From the NCBI GenBank assembly GCA_949987705.1, contig OX465281.1, forward strand, positions 104,741,248 to 104,805,247: a stretch of DNA of 64,000 nt. The letters run 5' to 3'. The notes beneath the pieces are model-generated. The model did not search any database. It was not told the origin of the DNA and saw nothing but the letters and a program-made list of their open reading frames with translations. Shown here piece by piece: positions 9,413 through 21,897 of the stretch. Position numbers and translations under genes: made by a program. The stretch comes from Thereva unica (Eukaryota; Arthropoda; Insecta; Diptera; Therevidae). Each line of letters starts with the position of its first letter. Positions within the stretch are counted from its first letter, which is position 1.

Positions 9413-11986
9413 GTTTATACATTTAAAATCAATCCAAACCTTCAGAATTCTACTCTTCTTAACCATTAACGAAAAACCAACTATTCCTATAAAAGTTGGA
9501 GTCATTAGATTCAAAATAAATTTATTTGAACTATGACCAAAATTGCCTGTGTATTCTGTTAAAACCATGAACATTAAAAGATTTAAAATTAATGCAAAAG
9601 CAGCATCCAGCACTCGAAATTCGAGGGCCATTTTCTATAGCTTTTCTGGAAGTCTGCAATAACAAAATTTTTCGAGAACAATAAAACTAAATTGAAAAAT
9701 GAAACAAATTTTTTATAGTTGGAAAAAGCAATGCCAAAAAACCAACTGTTATTATCTCTTAATGTCACATAATGGAAAATTGTGGTCATATATAGGAATT
9801 AAATGTAACAGATGCCATACGTTTCATAGGGGAATTAATTGTAAAATTATTTTTTAATGTTTAGCGTTCTTTTGTGCCATGTATAAATAAAATTGCGATT
9901 CTGCATTTCTTTGAGCTCATGGTGAAACAGTTTTCGTTACATTTGGAGAGTTTAATTTCTGGAAAATGGTGCTAGAAAATAAGGCTTGCCGTTTATATGA
10001 TCTTCAAAATTAAACTCTGTATTCCGTAAAAACCAAGAACGTTAAAACAACCAAAAACGAAAAACCAATTATTCCTATAAAAGTGTGAGACATTAATTCA
10101 ATATACGTTTATATGATGTATGACAAAATTACCTATTAATTCTATCAAAACCACGAACGTTCAAATATTTAAAATTAACCCAACTCTTCAACATGCAACA
10201 TGAAACTCTTCAACAACTTTTCATAAAGACGAACCAAAAACAAATTATTTCTAAAAAGTTGTACACATTAGATTCAAAATGCATTTATTTGAAGTATCAC
10301 CAAAATTACGTATGTATTCTGTTAAAACCACTAACGTTTTAAAAATTAATGCGAGCCTTCAAAATTAAACTCTTCATAACAATTAACGCAAACATTAAAA
10401 TTAATCCATATCTTCAAACTTAACTCTTCATAACCATTAAAGAAAACTAAACTATTCCTATAAAAGTTGTAGACATAAGATTCAAAATGCATTTAAATAA
10501 AGTGTCATCAGAATTACCTATGTGTTCTGTTAAAACCACGAACGTTAAAACATTTAAAATTAATGCAAGACTTCAAAATTAAACTCTTCATAACAATTAA
10601 CGCAAACATTTAAAATTAATCCATATCTTCAAACTTAACTATTCATAACCATTAACGAAAACCAAACTATTCCTATAAAAGTTGTAGACATAAGATTCAA
10701 AATGCATTTATATGAAGTGTCACCAAAATTACCTATGTATTCTGTTAAAACCACGAAAGTTTGCAAAATTAATGCAAGACTTCAAAATTAAACTCTTTAT
10801 AACAATTAACGCAAACATTTAAAATTAATCCATATCTTCAAAATTAACTCTTCATAACCATTAACGAAAACCAAACTGTTCCTATAAAAGTTGTAGACAT
10901 TAGATTCAAAATGCATTTAAATAAAATGTCACCATAATTACCTATGTATTCTGTTAAAACCACGAAAGTTTGCAAAATTAATGCAAGACTTCAAAATTAA
11001 ACTCTTCATAACAATTAACGCAAACATTTAAAATTAATCCATATCTTCAAACTTAACTCTTTATAACCATTAAAGAAAACCAAACTATTCCTATAAAAGT
11101 TGTAGACATAAGATTCAAAATGCATTTATATGAAGTGTCACCAAAATTACCTATGTATTCTGTAAAACCACGAAAGTTTGCAAAATTAATGCAAGACTTC
11201 AAAATTAAACTCTTTATAACAATTAACGCAAACATTTAAAATTAATCCATATCTTCAAAATTAACTCTTCATAACCATTAACGAAAACCAAACTATTCCT
11301 ATAAAAGTTGTAGACATTAGATTCAAAATGCATTTAAATAAAGTGTCACCATAATTACCTATGTATTCTGTTAAAACCACGAAAGTTTGCAAAATTAATG
11401 CAAGACTTCAAAATTAAACTCTTCAAAACAATTAACGCAAACATTTAAAATTAATCCATATCTTCAAACTTAACCCTTCATAACCATTAAAGAAAACCAA
11501 ACTATTCCTATAAAAGTTGTAGACATAAGATTCAAAATGCATTTAAATAAAGTGTCACCAGAATTACCTATGTATTCTGTTAAAACCACGAAAGTTTGCA
11601 AAATTAATGCAAGACTTCAAAATTAAACTCTTCATAACAATTAACACAAACATTTAAAATTAATCCATATCTTAAAACTTAACTCTTCATAACCATTAAC
11701 GAAAACCAAACTATTCCTATAAAAGTTGTAAACATTAGATTCAAAATGCATTTAAATAAAGTGTCACCAAAATTACCTATGTATTCTGTTAAAACCACGA
11801 AAGTTTGCAAAATTAATGCAAGACTTCAAAATTAAACTCTTCATAACAATTAACACAAACATTTAAAATTAATCCATATCTTCAAACTTAACTTTTCATA
11901 ACCATTAACGAAAACCAAACTATTCCTATAAAAGTTGTAGACATTAGATTCAAAATGCATTTATACATAAGTGTCACCAAAATTAC
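9413..11986. repeat. 209-bp tandem array in the Helitron 3' region
   Basis: The phrase 'ccaaactattcctataaaag' recurs at 10662, 10871, 11080, 11288, 11497, 11706 and 11915, spacing 208-209 bp. More degenerate units reach back to about 10020, and single pieces to about 9470. Each unit carries 'aattaacgcaaacatttaaa' and 'acctatgtattctgtt'. There are roughly nine to ten copies. No gene lies within; short frames here are by-products of the repeat. Confidence 0.9.
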
Positions 11987-14900
11987 TTACCTATATATTC
12001 TGTTAAATAATATTGTTATTGCAATGCAAGAGGATATACAATATTCTTTGTTTTTTTCATTGGGTGCATAAATAAACAAATTTTTTGGTGTTCCGACTCT
12101 GGAGCACGCGACGTAAAACTGGCCATGTGAAAAGCATGGGTTTTCCAAATTCAAACCTGCAACACGCAGAGATTGTCATTGGGCTTTGTTGATGGGTAAT
12201 GGCGAAGGCAAGCCGCACTGGAAATTGTAGTCGCTTGAAGCCGAAAGGCAAATCAGAGGGCATCACTGGAATGCGCGGAATCAGCACATCTTCTTCTTTA
12301 CTTTTGCCGCTTATGATTGTTGCCTCGATTACATTTGGCATGAGCTTTTTGACGGCAAGTCTCGTTCCATTGCACAGCTTCGGCGCATCTAAATTCCGAA
12401 GGAGCATTATCGGTGAACCAACTTTCAAAGTCAATATGTGAGGTGGCATTCCAGATGGTTCCAATGAATTGAGGAACTCAATCGGATAATTCACGGATTG
12501 ATCCTCATCTGTGACTGTATCGATCGATTTGTATTTGGTTGGTTGACCAGGAAGTTGCAGCTGAATACGATCATTGATTCTATTGACGTGTTCGTTCTTC
12601 GGTGCTAGAATTGCCCGTTCGCAGAGCCAATCGTGATTTTTATAGTTGCGTGAAATGTTCGGGAAAACCTATTTTTCAACGTCCTGAATTGATGACTGCA
12701 TTTGACAAAAGTTTGATGGAAATGATATCTCACTTGTTGCAGAATCAATCGGAAACTTGCCGTCACCCATGTCCAAAAGTTGCCTGGCAAATGTTTGCGT
12801 AGAATCGTCGTGATATAAATGCACACGCATGTTGGTCGATAGTGTGATTTTTTCCACAAAATTGATTTTTTTCGCCAAAGATGTGACGCTTTCAGGCAAG
12901 CATTGAGGTCATCAGCGGCTGTCGATCTGTGAATGACTGGCAAAGTTTGACGAAAATCGCCCGCTAGCAGTATGAGAGCTCCACCCATTGGACGATGATT
13001 TGCTCGAAAATCACGCAAAGTACGATCGAGCGCTTCGAGTGCTCTCTTATGTGGCATGGTACATTCATCCCAAATAATGAGTTTGCATGTTTTCAGCACT
13101 GTTGCCATACCTGATGTTTTACCGATGTTGCAAGTAGGAGCTTCGGCATATTGTAAATTTAGCGGTAGCTTGAGAGCTGAATGTGCTGTGCGTCCTCCAT
13201 CGAGCAGCGTTGATGCGATTCCCGATGATGCCACTGCAAGTGCAATCTCATTCTGCTTGCGAATTTCGGCCAGTATCAAATTGAGAAGAAACGTTTTTCC
13301 AGTACCTCCTGGTGCATCAAGAAAAATTAGTCCTTTTCCGTTTGATAAATGTTGCATAACTGTGTCGTACGCGAGTCTTTGGTCATAAGTTAAGAGTCTT
13401 TTTTGAGCTTCAACAAAAACTCGCAACTGTTCAACGTCGTATTGTTTTTCCCGTAATACGTCTTTATCCTGAATATCGCTTCTGCCACGTGCAGGTGCAG
13501 GTAACCCAAGCTGACAAAGCATTTTGTTGTTGATGGAAACACATTTGTCCTTAAGTAATATGAGCGCTTCATTGAAAATGGAGTCTGAAAGCGGTATGTC
13601 GGGATTCATCCTACGTGCTTGTCGAAGTATGTCTTCACTGAGGCTTTCTTTATGGTTTTCCCAAAGAGCTCTTGGATCTGATGGTGCGCAAGTTGTCAAA
13701 ATGATCGCAAACAAAGTGCGTAGTTGTTGCGGATGGCATGTTGCAGATGTTTCCCTTAATGTGTTATCCCAATGTTGGTAATTTTCAAGCAATCCAAGTT
13801 TGAAACATGCATCCCTGTATGTCTCGCATACTTCGCCATCAATGGTTTTGATTGCTTGAAAAGATGTTGGTCCTCTGATTTCGTGAAGCAGCATTCTCAG
13901 GTAAAAACATTCAGCATTATTGGGATGAACAGCATACACTCGCCCCAATGCATCCGAAGCACGTATATTAGGATGACCGGGAACAATCGCACCTTGATTT
14001 CTTCGCTGAAACTCACTTATCGATGCATTCCAAGTGTAGTATTTTGGAATTTCGTGATATAGCAACGTTCTGGCGAATTCATTTGTTTGACATAAATAAA
14101 AAAATGCGGTCAATGTCGTCTTCGGTGGCTGTGCAGCTCTCTGTTGAGCGTTTCCTTCCGTGAAATAGACTCGTTGATCATTTTCCAAGTGAACACTGAG
14201 ATGTACAACAGTTGGATAGCGTTCGTGAATGTTGAAACCAAGAATTCGCCAAACAGCTTCATTACTACTGATGTAACGCCCCATTTGAAATTGTGTAATT
14301 TCATCAATCGCTGCATTTCGATCGGAAAGTCCAAAAACTGCCATATCACTTCCTTTATTCACATATTTGCATATGTACTTTATTGATTTCACTGACCTGC
14401 AAGACTCCACATTGATGTGCGCTTTGAACGTTTTCGACAATAGAGGATTATAAGGAACAATCCATCTGTTATCGACCTCGATGTCAACATTGTTCACTTT
14501 GATAGTTGCTGTGTGACCTCCATCGTGTGGTGTTCGTCGTCTGTATTTTGGATATCCGTCGTCATCAGTTTGTGTTTCTTGAAGCAAGTCTCGTGGATAT
14601 CGTTTTGTACACTTTCCATCTTTCATGCAAGGTGAACTCGGATTCAATGCTCCGCATGGTCCGTGAATCATATTTTTACTGATGGCGTCAAAGAGTATTG
14701 GATCTTGTTGTGGGTTGGGTAGCTCAGCAGATATGAAACTATCGATTTGAGTTGGAACGATTTTTTCCATGAGCCAAATTAATATGTGAGCATGCGGTAG
14801 ACCTCTTTTTTGCCATTCGACCAAATACATCCAACAACGTGTTTTTCCAAAAATTTGATTTTTTGTGATGAGGTTCATCAGTCGGATTAGTTTTTGCTTG

Positions 14901-15324
14901 AAGACTCTTGCTGTGAGGTCATGACGATGGGCAGGCGTTTGGCCAGCCAGCAGTAAATCTTTGATTTCGGTCCAAGTTGGATTGCATGTGAACGTGATGA
15001 AAAGATCTGGGCGTCCATAATTTCGCACGTATGTCATCGCATCCTGTGCATATTCGTGCATATGCCTAGGACTTCCGGTATACGTAGCTGACAGTATGAC
15101 CATTTGTCCGATATCAGCAACGTTTCTATTGCATCTCGCAAGTGAATATATTCTTCGGTCCGCAGTTTTATTTGATTTAAGCGAAGAAAAAGAAGTCGTT
15201 CACTCTCTATTTTCGCGTACATATCGACGATGAATTGATGGAAAAGCTGACGACACTTCAGGATGTGATTGTATGGTTCGCCTCTAATCATGATACGATG
15301 CGCATAAAAATCCATAGAGGACAC
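11987..15324 (-). pseudogene. Helitron Rep-helicase, exon 2 (broken)
   Basis: This encodes the HUH nuclease and PIF1-type helicase that drive rolling-circle transposition. After the acceptor the frame reads VSSMDFYAHRIMIR, the family-typical start. Motifs in order: FITFTCNPTW, the HUH box GLPHAHILIW, the two-tyrosine box YICKYVNKG, helicase Walker A APGGTGKT (about 13310), Walker B WDECTM, GDFRQTLP, and C-terminal [13 protein letters not shown] and YVACSRV. Lesions: a frameshift near 15125 before the GQMVILS block, frameshifts near 12880 and 12640, another near 12195 in the INKAQ motif and a stop right after it. The corrected reading would end at about 11987. The catalytic residues themselves are preserved. 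Confidence 0.9.
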
Positions 15325-16221
15325 CTATAAAGCAAATGTTTTTATATCAATATATTTTGTATATGTGGCCTTTAACAATTTTCAATATGCTCAACCGATT
15401 GTCATGAAATTTTGCATGTAGTTGTTTTGTTTGAATATGATTTCTATTTTTCATGGCGGCTTGCACTATAGCGTCATTTTGTTTGATTTTGGGGAAAAAA
15501 TGGATCACACCAATCGATTCCTCGTCCGTAAAAACTTCTGTGTATCAATTTCCAGCTCCAGACATAGTTAAACACTATCAATTTTGCCAATTTTTCATTA
15601 CGATTTGTGCTACGGCGCCCTCTGGTGTTCGTTCCTGGAAAATGGATCACACTAATCGATTTCTCGTACCGAATTTCAATTCCAATACCAATTTTCCGCT
15701 TCATACATAGTTAAATACGATATATTTAATTGATTTTTCTTGACGATTTGTAATACAGCGCCCTCTACTGACTGAGATAGAGCAAAATATATGAAGGGAA
15801 AACGTTCATCTTACCCGAAATACCCTATATGCAAATGTTCATGGCAATCGGATGAGGAGTTTAGGAATATATACGTAAGATACAGACGCACACTGATTTT
15901 TATATTTCAAGCTGAGAGCAAAAGTGTTGGACTATCAACATTACTGCCTTCAGCAATAAGGTCTATAATTGCAAATCATAAATTCAGATTTGTTGAGTTT
16001 TGCTAATCGAAGATTGTGACATGCAATGGGCAGTAAGGTCGATAGTCGCAAACAAAATCTTCGATCAGCACAACTAAACAAATCGAAACTTATGATTTGC
16101 AATTATAGACCTTATCGCAAGTCACAATTTTCTATTTGTGTTAGTTTTGCTCCCAACTCATGATATACACCTAGATACGTTTGCTTCGATTGAACTTCGT
16201 GAAAAATTCATTATAACTCAC
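15325..16221 (-). other. Intron of the Helitron gene
   Basis: The minus-strand donor AAAG|GTGAGT (16222/16221) and acceptor TTTATAG|GTG (15325/15324) join exon 1 ..RTEK to exon 2 VSSMDFY.. in phase 0, matching the continuous protein of other Helitrons. The intron holds diverged direct repeats ('atggatcacac' at 15500 and 15642) and a foldback MITE (15953-16118). Confidence 0.8.
15953..16118. mobile_element. Foldback MITE in the Helitron intron
   Basis: Left arm 'gcaataaggtctataattgc' (15953) and right arm 'gcaattatagaccttatcgc' (ending 16118) are complementary over roughly 60 bp each. A short central loop around 16020-16055 separates them. Length is about 166 bp. No clear target duplication. 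Confidence 0.75.
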
Positions 16222-17472
16222 CTTTTCTGTTCTTGCTGTACCAGTGACAGTATTGGTTTGCATCTCGTTGAAATGATAGACGTCCTCTCCTTGCCAAAAT
16301 AGTATCGGATACTGTAATGCGTCGTACGATCTGTGCGTTTCAGCAACACGTTGAAGAACTGCACTTCGTCTGTTGATAATGATGTCTCGCCGATCAAACT
16401 CTGTTCCGACCATTACAATTGCTACATCATCGATCGTTGGAGCATTGAAGCGTCTGTCGTGCTCGCCAGATGGTGTTTTGTCCGCTCTAATGACGATTTT
16501 ATAATCATCCGTTGGCATTCGCTCAAGCGCAGTTTGGAATAATTTCACCAGAAGGCTGCGCTCATGAAATAATCGTAACAATGATGAAATTATTTCACGT
16601 TTGGTGGTGGAATAAACGGCGCAACGTTGATCAGCTTCTGCATCGTCGTCACCCATAAAGTAGACTTGCAAGAACTTCGAGTTGTCATTCGGTAGGGGAA
16701 GAAATGAGCCAACTTTATGATACACATGTCCTTGTACTTTGAACGTGGGCATATAACCGTGACTGACAATTTCTGTTGCTCCAAACGAAGTCATTTGAAA
16801 GGAAGAATTGTACTTTCGAATGTTTCGTAGAAAGTGTCTGGACAAATCGGTAGTGCCAGACATGTAAGTTCGAAGCGGTTCAGGTGGCTCATTCAGTGGT
16901 GGCAGCTTCACTTTGCCATTCCAGCAACACATGCCGGGCTTTTCCTTTTCGAACTTCAACGCATTACAAAATGGGCACAATTTATTCATTTGTCCAATCA
17001 CCACATCGCGATGGTTACTGTAATCGAAGTCTTTATCGTAATTGAATGCTGCCAACTTCAAATCGGTTCTTAATCTTGATCTAATGATCCGTAAGCGAAC
17101 ATTTTGAAGACGTTCGTCACGCTGTTCAGCTATTTCTGAGGCTCTTGCAGTAGAAGTTGCGTCTCGATCGCTTGTATTCCGTGCAGCACGCTGTTCAGCT
17201 GTTTGTGCGGCTCTTGAAGTAGAAGTTGCGGTTTGATTGCTTGCATTCCGTGCAGCATGCTGTTCTGCTGTTTCTGTGGCTCTTGCAGTAGAAGTAGCGG
17301 CTCGATTGCTTGCATTCCGATAAGCTGTTTCCGCAGCTCTAGCCGTAGCATTTGCGATACAAACGATTTCATTCCGTACATCACGCTGCTCTGATGTTTG
17401 GGCTCCTCTAATGGCTGCCTTTTGCCTTGCATCTTTCGATTTTCTTCCAATTGATGCTTTCTTTGGTGGCAT
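16222..17472 (-). CDS. Helitron Rep-helicase, exon 1 (N-terminal part, open)
   Basis: The ATG at 17472-17470 opens MPPKKASIGRKSKDARQK, a basic start. About four imperfect repeats of ~24 residues rich in Ala, Arg and Thr follow (ARNASN..ATSTARA.ETAEQ), about residues 35-140. Then comes a cysteine block CPFCNALKFEKE..MCCWNGKV and the LPP..EPPEPL linker, the hallmark of the Helitron N-terminal domain. The exon stays open to the donor at 16222. The repeat expansion is visible at DNA level (about 17110-17330) in ~72-bp steps. Exon 2 is broken, so no functional product is expected. Confidence 0.85.
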
Positions 17473-18309
17473 TATGGTTATCACTATTGGTCACTATTTT
17501 ATATTATTTAGTATTTGACAGATTAAGAATTAATTACACGCACTGAGCACAATCAATCACAATACAGTACTTACTGAAGGTTTTTTGATTGGTTGCTATG
17601 TTTGATTTTGTTTTCTGCATATGGCAGAAAAATCAAAGCACTGTTCAAATGAATAGATGGAAAGTATTATTTAACTCATTGAATGAAATTGAGATGAAAA
17701 TAATAATGTTGTGGGAAAAATACATACCGTTCGAAAGGTAAATTAATGATTTTTCCAAATAGAAATGAAAACAGGTGTGTTCTAATACGAATTGTTGTAT
17801 TTTGAAAAATGAAGGAACTTGAAATCTATGAAAATTTCCAAGTACCATATCTCAAAAAGTAAAAGTGATAAACATACGATTATTGAATTTGTTGTCTTTT
17901 TGGCTTCGAGACCTTTTATTTAAGCCATAGATTTCTAAACTCGGCTCATACAGTCGAAGTTACTTCAATCCAAGTTCAGGGAACCGCGTCGTTCGCGAAA
18001 AATCCAACAAAATTGTACCGCAACTACCAGTAAATCAACTCCGATCGATCTGAAACTTTGGGAATCGTATTTTTTCGGAAAAAAACGAAAATAATATGGA
18101 TTTGAGCTCTTTAGCAGTGATTCGAAGAGTACCTCCAATACAAAAGTTCGAGATTTTACCATATCGGTACACTACAGCTACCCGGTGTTCGAGATAGAGC
18201 AAAATAGACCAGCTAGGAACACTCCCCGTACCCGAAAACCCCTATATCCAAAAAATTATGCCAATCGGATGAGCGATTTCGGAGTCTATAAAGGACTTAC
18301 ACACACAGA

Positions 18310-18331
18310 CAAACATTCACTTTTATATAGA
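18310..18331 (-). other. Helitron 5' terminus
   Basis: On the minus strand the element opens TCTATATAAAAGTGAATG, a 5' end seen in many insect Helitrons, right after host A (18332). Confidence 0.88.
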
Positions 18332-18640
18332 TTTCTGGGTGCTGAAATCGTATCTGGCCTCAGTTCTTTTGTATCACCCACAGTTCTTTCAAAATATGAT
18401 CTTGATTACATATATTTAAAATTAGGCAAATCGGCAATATGAGGCAATGTCAAATTGGTATATTGGTAAATAGATGTTTCAGTTACCAACTTATGTTTTT
18501 CTTTTAACCTAGAGCCAAGAAATTCTGCCTTTTCTTTAGTCAACCCCAAATCTCGTACCAAATCATTTAACTCAGCCTGTATTTACACTGAGGTTCTAAA
18601 TTTTCTGGAGGAAATTTGATTGACATTCACTGCACTCATC
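18332..18640 (-). pseudogene. Fragment of a repeated insect protein with ELNDLVRDLGL motif
   Basis: The minus strand reads ELNDLVRDLGLTKEKAEFLG then SRLKEKHKLV, about 45 residues in one frame (about 18570-18430). Recognisable but frame-shifted sequence lies on both sides. I know this motif only as part of uncharacterised proteins found many times in arthropod genomes, probably transposon-borne. The Helitron interrupts its far side at 18331. It contains stops and cannot be functional. Confidence 0.5.
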
Positions 18641-18710
18641 AAGTAAAACCTTCATCCCGGACCATGACCGAATAGCTGAAGGAACGTTAGAGTAAACAAT
18701 TACTTATTAA

Positions 18711-18801
18711 CTTCCCAGTATAGGAAGTTATTGTAATCGGTCCGAAAATCGAAATCGAAATTTTCGACGTATTTTCATTTTTCAAGGTCCCAGGAGCATT
18801 T
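18711..18801. repeat. End fragment of X/P repeat
   Basis: Begins TTAACTTCCCAGTAT. The following sequence up to 'catttttcaaggtcccagga' is the reverse complement of the right end of the X/P repeat (compare 45301-45381 plus 46938-46972, and 53780-53872). It abuts the foldback element at 18802. Confidence 0.7.
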
Positions 18802-19295
18802 TAAGCAAAATAATTATTAGATAAAAAAAAACTTTTTAATATAACACGTTTTTATAACCAACTAAAAAGTATAAAATAATGGCACTAGCCCCATACAGAT
18901 TTAGCACCTCAAACATATTTCTAACACCATACAGATAGTCCTGAAAATTTCTGATTGTGAATTTGTAATAGCTATGAAAATATATGTAAAATTTTAAACG
19001 AAAAAACGTGGGGCGTATATATGATTGATGCGAATGATTTCTCAACCCAGCTACTCTACACTCCTTACTATTGTCTATAGCATGCGCCCCACGTTTTTTC
19101 GTTTAAAATTTTACATATATTTTCATAGCTATTACAAATTCACAATCACAAATTTTCAGGACTATCTGTATGGTGTTAGAAATATGTTTGAGGTGCTAAA
19201 TCTGTATGGGGCTAGTGCCATTATTTTATACTTTTTAGTTCGTTATAAAAACGTGTTATATTAAAAAGTTTTTTTTATCTAATAATTATTATCTG
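18802..19295. mobile_element. Long foldback element, copy 1
   Basis: Two arms of about 210 bp (18802-19015 and about 19084-19295) are reverse complements with few mismatches. They surround a ~68-bp loop that contains 'gattgatgcgaatgatttct'. The frames on both strands of the arms encode the same nonsense peptide because of the symmetry. A diverged copy with the loop inverted is at 60858-61200. Confidence 0.9.
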
Positions 19296-19725
19296 CTTTT
19301 TAGTCTTGTGTGCGACATTTTGCAATCACTTTTTAACATGGTCATGATATTATGACGGATACATGTGGAAAATTGTTACCTAAATCTACTAATAATATAC
19401 CAATCTTTTTAATTTTGAAATTCCTGAAAATTAAAATGAGGGAGTAAGCTAAATTAATTTTATATGATTTTTATTTGAATAATAGCTGCATCTCTTTTTT
19501 GATCATTTTTACTATTTTCACTCGTGAGTGCTCGCAACTACTCTTTTACTGAAAAGCGTTTAGCTGACTTTTGATTGTATTTAACTGCTTTCTTCATATA
19601 AAGACATCTATAAATTAAATTTGAGTCGTAATTATCTGGAACTTTTTCATTTGATTTGAATAATTTACCGTATTAATTTAAATTATGTAACTGATGTGAA
19701 TATTACATTTTGAATTACGTCACAT
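19296..19725. other. Flank shared with the 60858 foldback; no gene
   Basis: The stretch to about 19440 ('gaaaattgttacctaaatc', 'ttttgaaattcctgaaaa') recurs at 61200-61340, so the mobile unit is larger than the palindrome. From 19440 to 19725 I see only AT-rich sequence. Confidence 0.6.
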
Positions 19726-21895
19726 GGCTTATTTTTTTCTACATGGCATTTCCTTTCATTTAATTCCCATGTGGAGATTGTTGTAAAGTTAGGCAATCCA
19801 CCAGTTTATGTTAGCCGCCAAGTTAAATTTACAATGACCTCATATAGCTTATTGTACTCTACTTATCACACCCTTTTCTGTAGTACCTACGTCGCGGGTG
19901 TTGTGATGAAAAGGGTAAGCCGTGCTCTGAAGAGAATGGTAACCCACTCTCCTGAGGAGGCCGCCATGGACCTAATGATGTTCTGAGTATATTGTATTGC
20001 TTATGGTGTTTTACTTATCATACCTTTTCATTTGATACCCATGTCGAAAGGGTTCTGAAGAGAATGGTAACCGGCCCTCCTGAGGAGGCAGCCATGAATC
20101 TAAAGACATAGGATATTGCACTACTTATGATGCCCTTTCGTTTGATACCCATGTCGAGGGGGTTGTGCAGAAAATGTTAATCCGTCCTCTCGAGATGGCC
20201 GCCATGGACCAAACGAAATATTGAGTATAATATATTGCTTATGATATTCTACTTATCATACCCTTTCATTTGACACCCATGTCGAAAGGGTTCTGAAGAG
20301 AATGGTAACCCACCCTCCTGAGGAGGCCGCCATGGAAATAATGATGTTCTGAGTATATTGTATTGCTTATGGTGTTTTACTTATCATACCCATTCATTTG
20401 ATACCCATGTCGAAAGGGTTCTGAAGAGAATGGTAACCGGCTCTCCTGAGGAGGTGGCCATGGATCTAAAGACATAGCTTATTGCATTACTTATGATGCC
20501 TTTTCGTTTGATACCCATGTCGAGGGGGTTGTGAAGAAAATGTTAATCCGTTCTCTTGAGATGGCCGCCATGAACCAAACGAAATATTGAGTATAATATA
20601 TTGCTTATGGTATTCTACTTATCATACCCTTTCATTTGACACCCATGTCGAAAGGGTTCTGAAGAGAATGGTAACCAACCCTCCTGAGGAGGCCGCCATG
20701 GACCTAATGATGTTCTGAGTATATTGTATTGCTTATGGTGTTTTAGTTATCATACCCTTTCATTTGATACCCATGTCGAAAGGGTTCTGAAGAGAATGGT
20801 AACCGGCCCTCCTGAGGAGGTAGCCATGGATCTAAAGACATAGCTTATTGCATTACTTATGATGCCTTTTCGTTTGATACCCATGTCGAGGGGTTTGTGA
20901 AGAAAATGTTAATCCGTTCTCTTGAGATGGCCGCCATGGACCAAACGAAATATTGAGTATAATATATTGCTTATGGTATTCTACATATCATACCCTTTCA
21001 TTTGACACCCATGTCGAAAGAGTTCTGAAGAGAATGGTAACCAACCCTCCTGAGGAGGCCGCCATGGACCTAATGATGTTCTGAGTATATTGTATTGCTT
21101 ATGGTGTTTTACTTATCAAACCCCCGTTCATTTGATACCCATGTCGAAAAGGTTCTGAAGAGAATGGTAACCCACCCTCCTGAGGAGGTCGCCATGGATC
21201 TAACGACATAGCTTATTGCATTCGACTCATGATTCCCTTTCATTTGATACCCATGTCGAGACTTTCATTTGTTACCCATGTCGAAAGGGTTCTGAAGAGA
21301 ATGGTAACCCACCCTCCTGAGGAGTCTGCCATGGATCTAAGGGCATGGCTTATTGCATTCGTCTTATGATGCCCTTTCATTTGATAACCATATAGCGGAG
21401 GTTGTGAAGAAAATGGTAATCCGCCCTCTGGAGATGACCGCCATGGACCAAACGATAAATTGAGTATACTATATTGCTTATGGTGCTCTACTTAACATAC
21501 CATTTCATTTGATATCCATGTCGAAGGGTTTGTGAAGAATATTTCAATCCGCCCTCCTGAGACGGCCTCCATGGACTAAAGGTATGTACCATATTGCATT
21601 GTCATCACAGCTAAAGCTGTGTGCAAAATTTCACCATGATAGGATATCCGGAAGTATTTGAAAAATCGAATGCAAAATTTGTTCCGTGAAGCAAACAGTA
21701 ATCCGTCCTCTAGAGTCCTCCGCCATGGATCTAACGGTATAATGAGTATACCATATTGCATTGTCATCGGAGCTGAAGCTGTGTGCAAAATTTCAGGGTG
21801 ATCGGGTAACCGGAAGTAGTCAAAAAATCGATGGCAAGATTTGTACCGGACAAACAGACAGACAAGAAAGCGAGCTAATAAAAACGTTTTAAAAT
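19726..21895 (+). repeat. ~120-bp tandem array, block 2, with unique tail
   Basis: Monomers of about 110-130 bp carry 'atttgatacccatgtcgaaa', 'gaatggtaaccc' and 'gaggaggccgccatgga'. Related monomers return every 363-369 bp (20040, 20408, 20771; 20279, 20648; 20150, 20517), so three monomers form a higher-order unit. After about 21540 the units degenerate and pass into a tail with 'accggacaaacagacagaca', identical to block 1. The tail after the array looks like the 3' end of a non-autonomous element. Non-coding. Confidence 0.9.
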
Positions 21896-21897
21896 TG

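Larger units (their letters stand above)
9116..18331 (-). mobile_element. Complete but decayed autonomous Helitron (9216 bp)
   Basis: A rolling-circle transposon. Its minus-strand 5' end TCTATATAAAAGTG (from 18331) and 3' end ..GGGTCCCAGCTAG (to 9116) are the TC and CTAG termini. A GGTGC/GCACC hairpin lies 9 nt before CTAG. It sits between host A (18332 side) and T (9115 side), the standard AT target. Inside are a two-exon Rep-helicase gene and a 209-bp tandem array between the gene and the 3' end. The coding region has several lesions, so it is not expected to move by itself. Confidence 0.92.

Noticed and set aside
18802..19295. Protein encoded in the foldback arms
   Set aside because: The same peptide appears on both strands simply because the arms are reverse complements.
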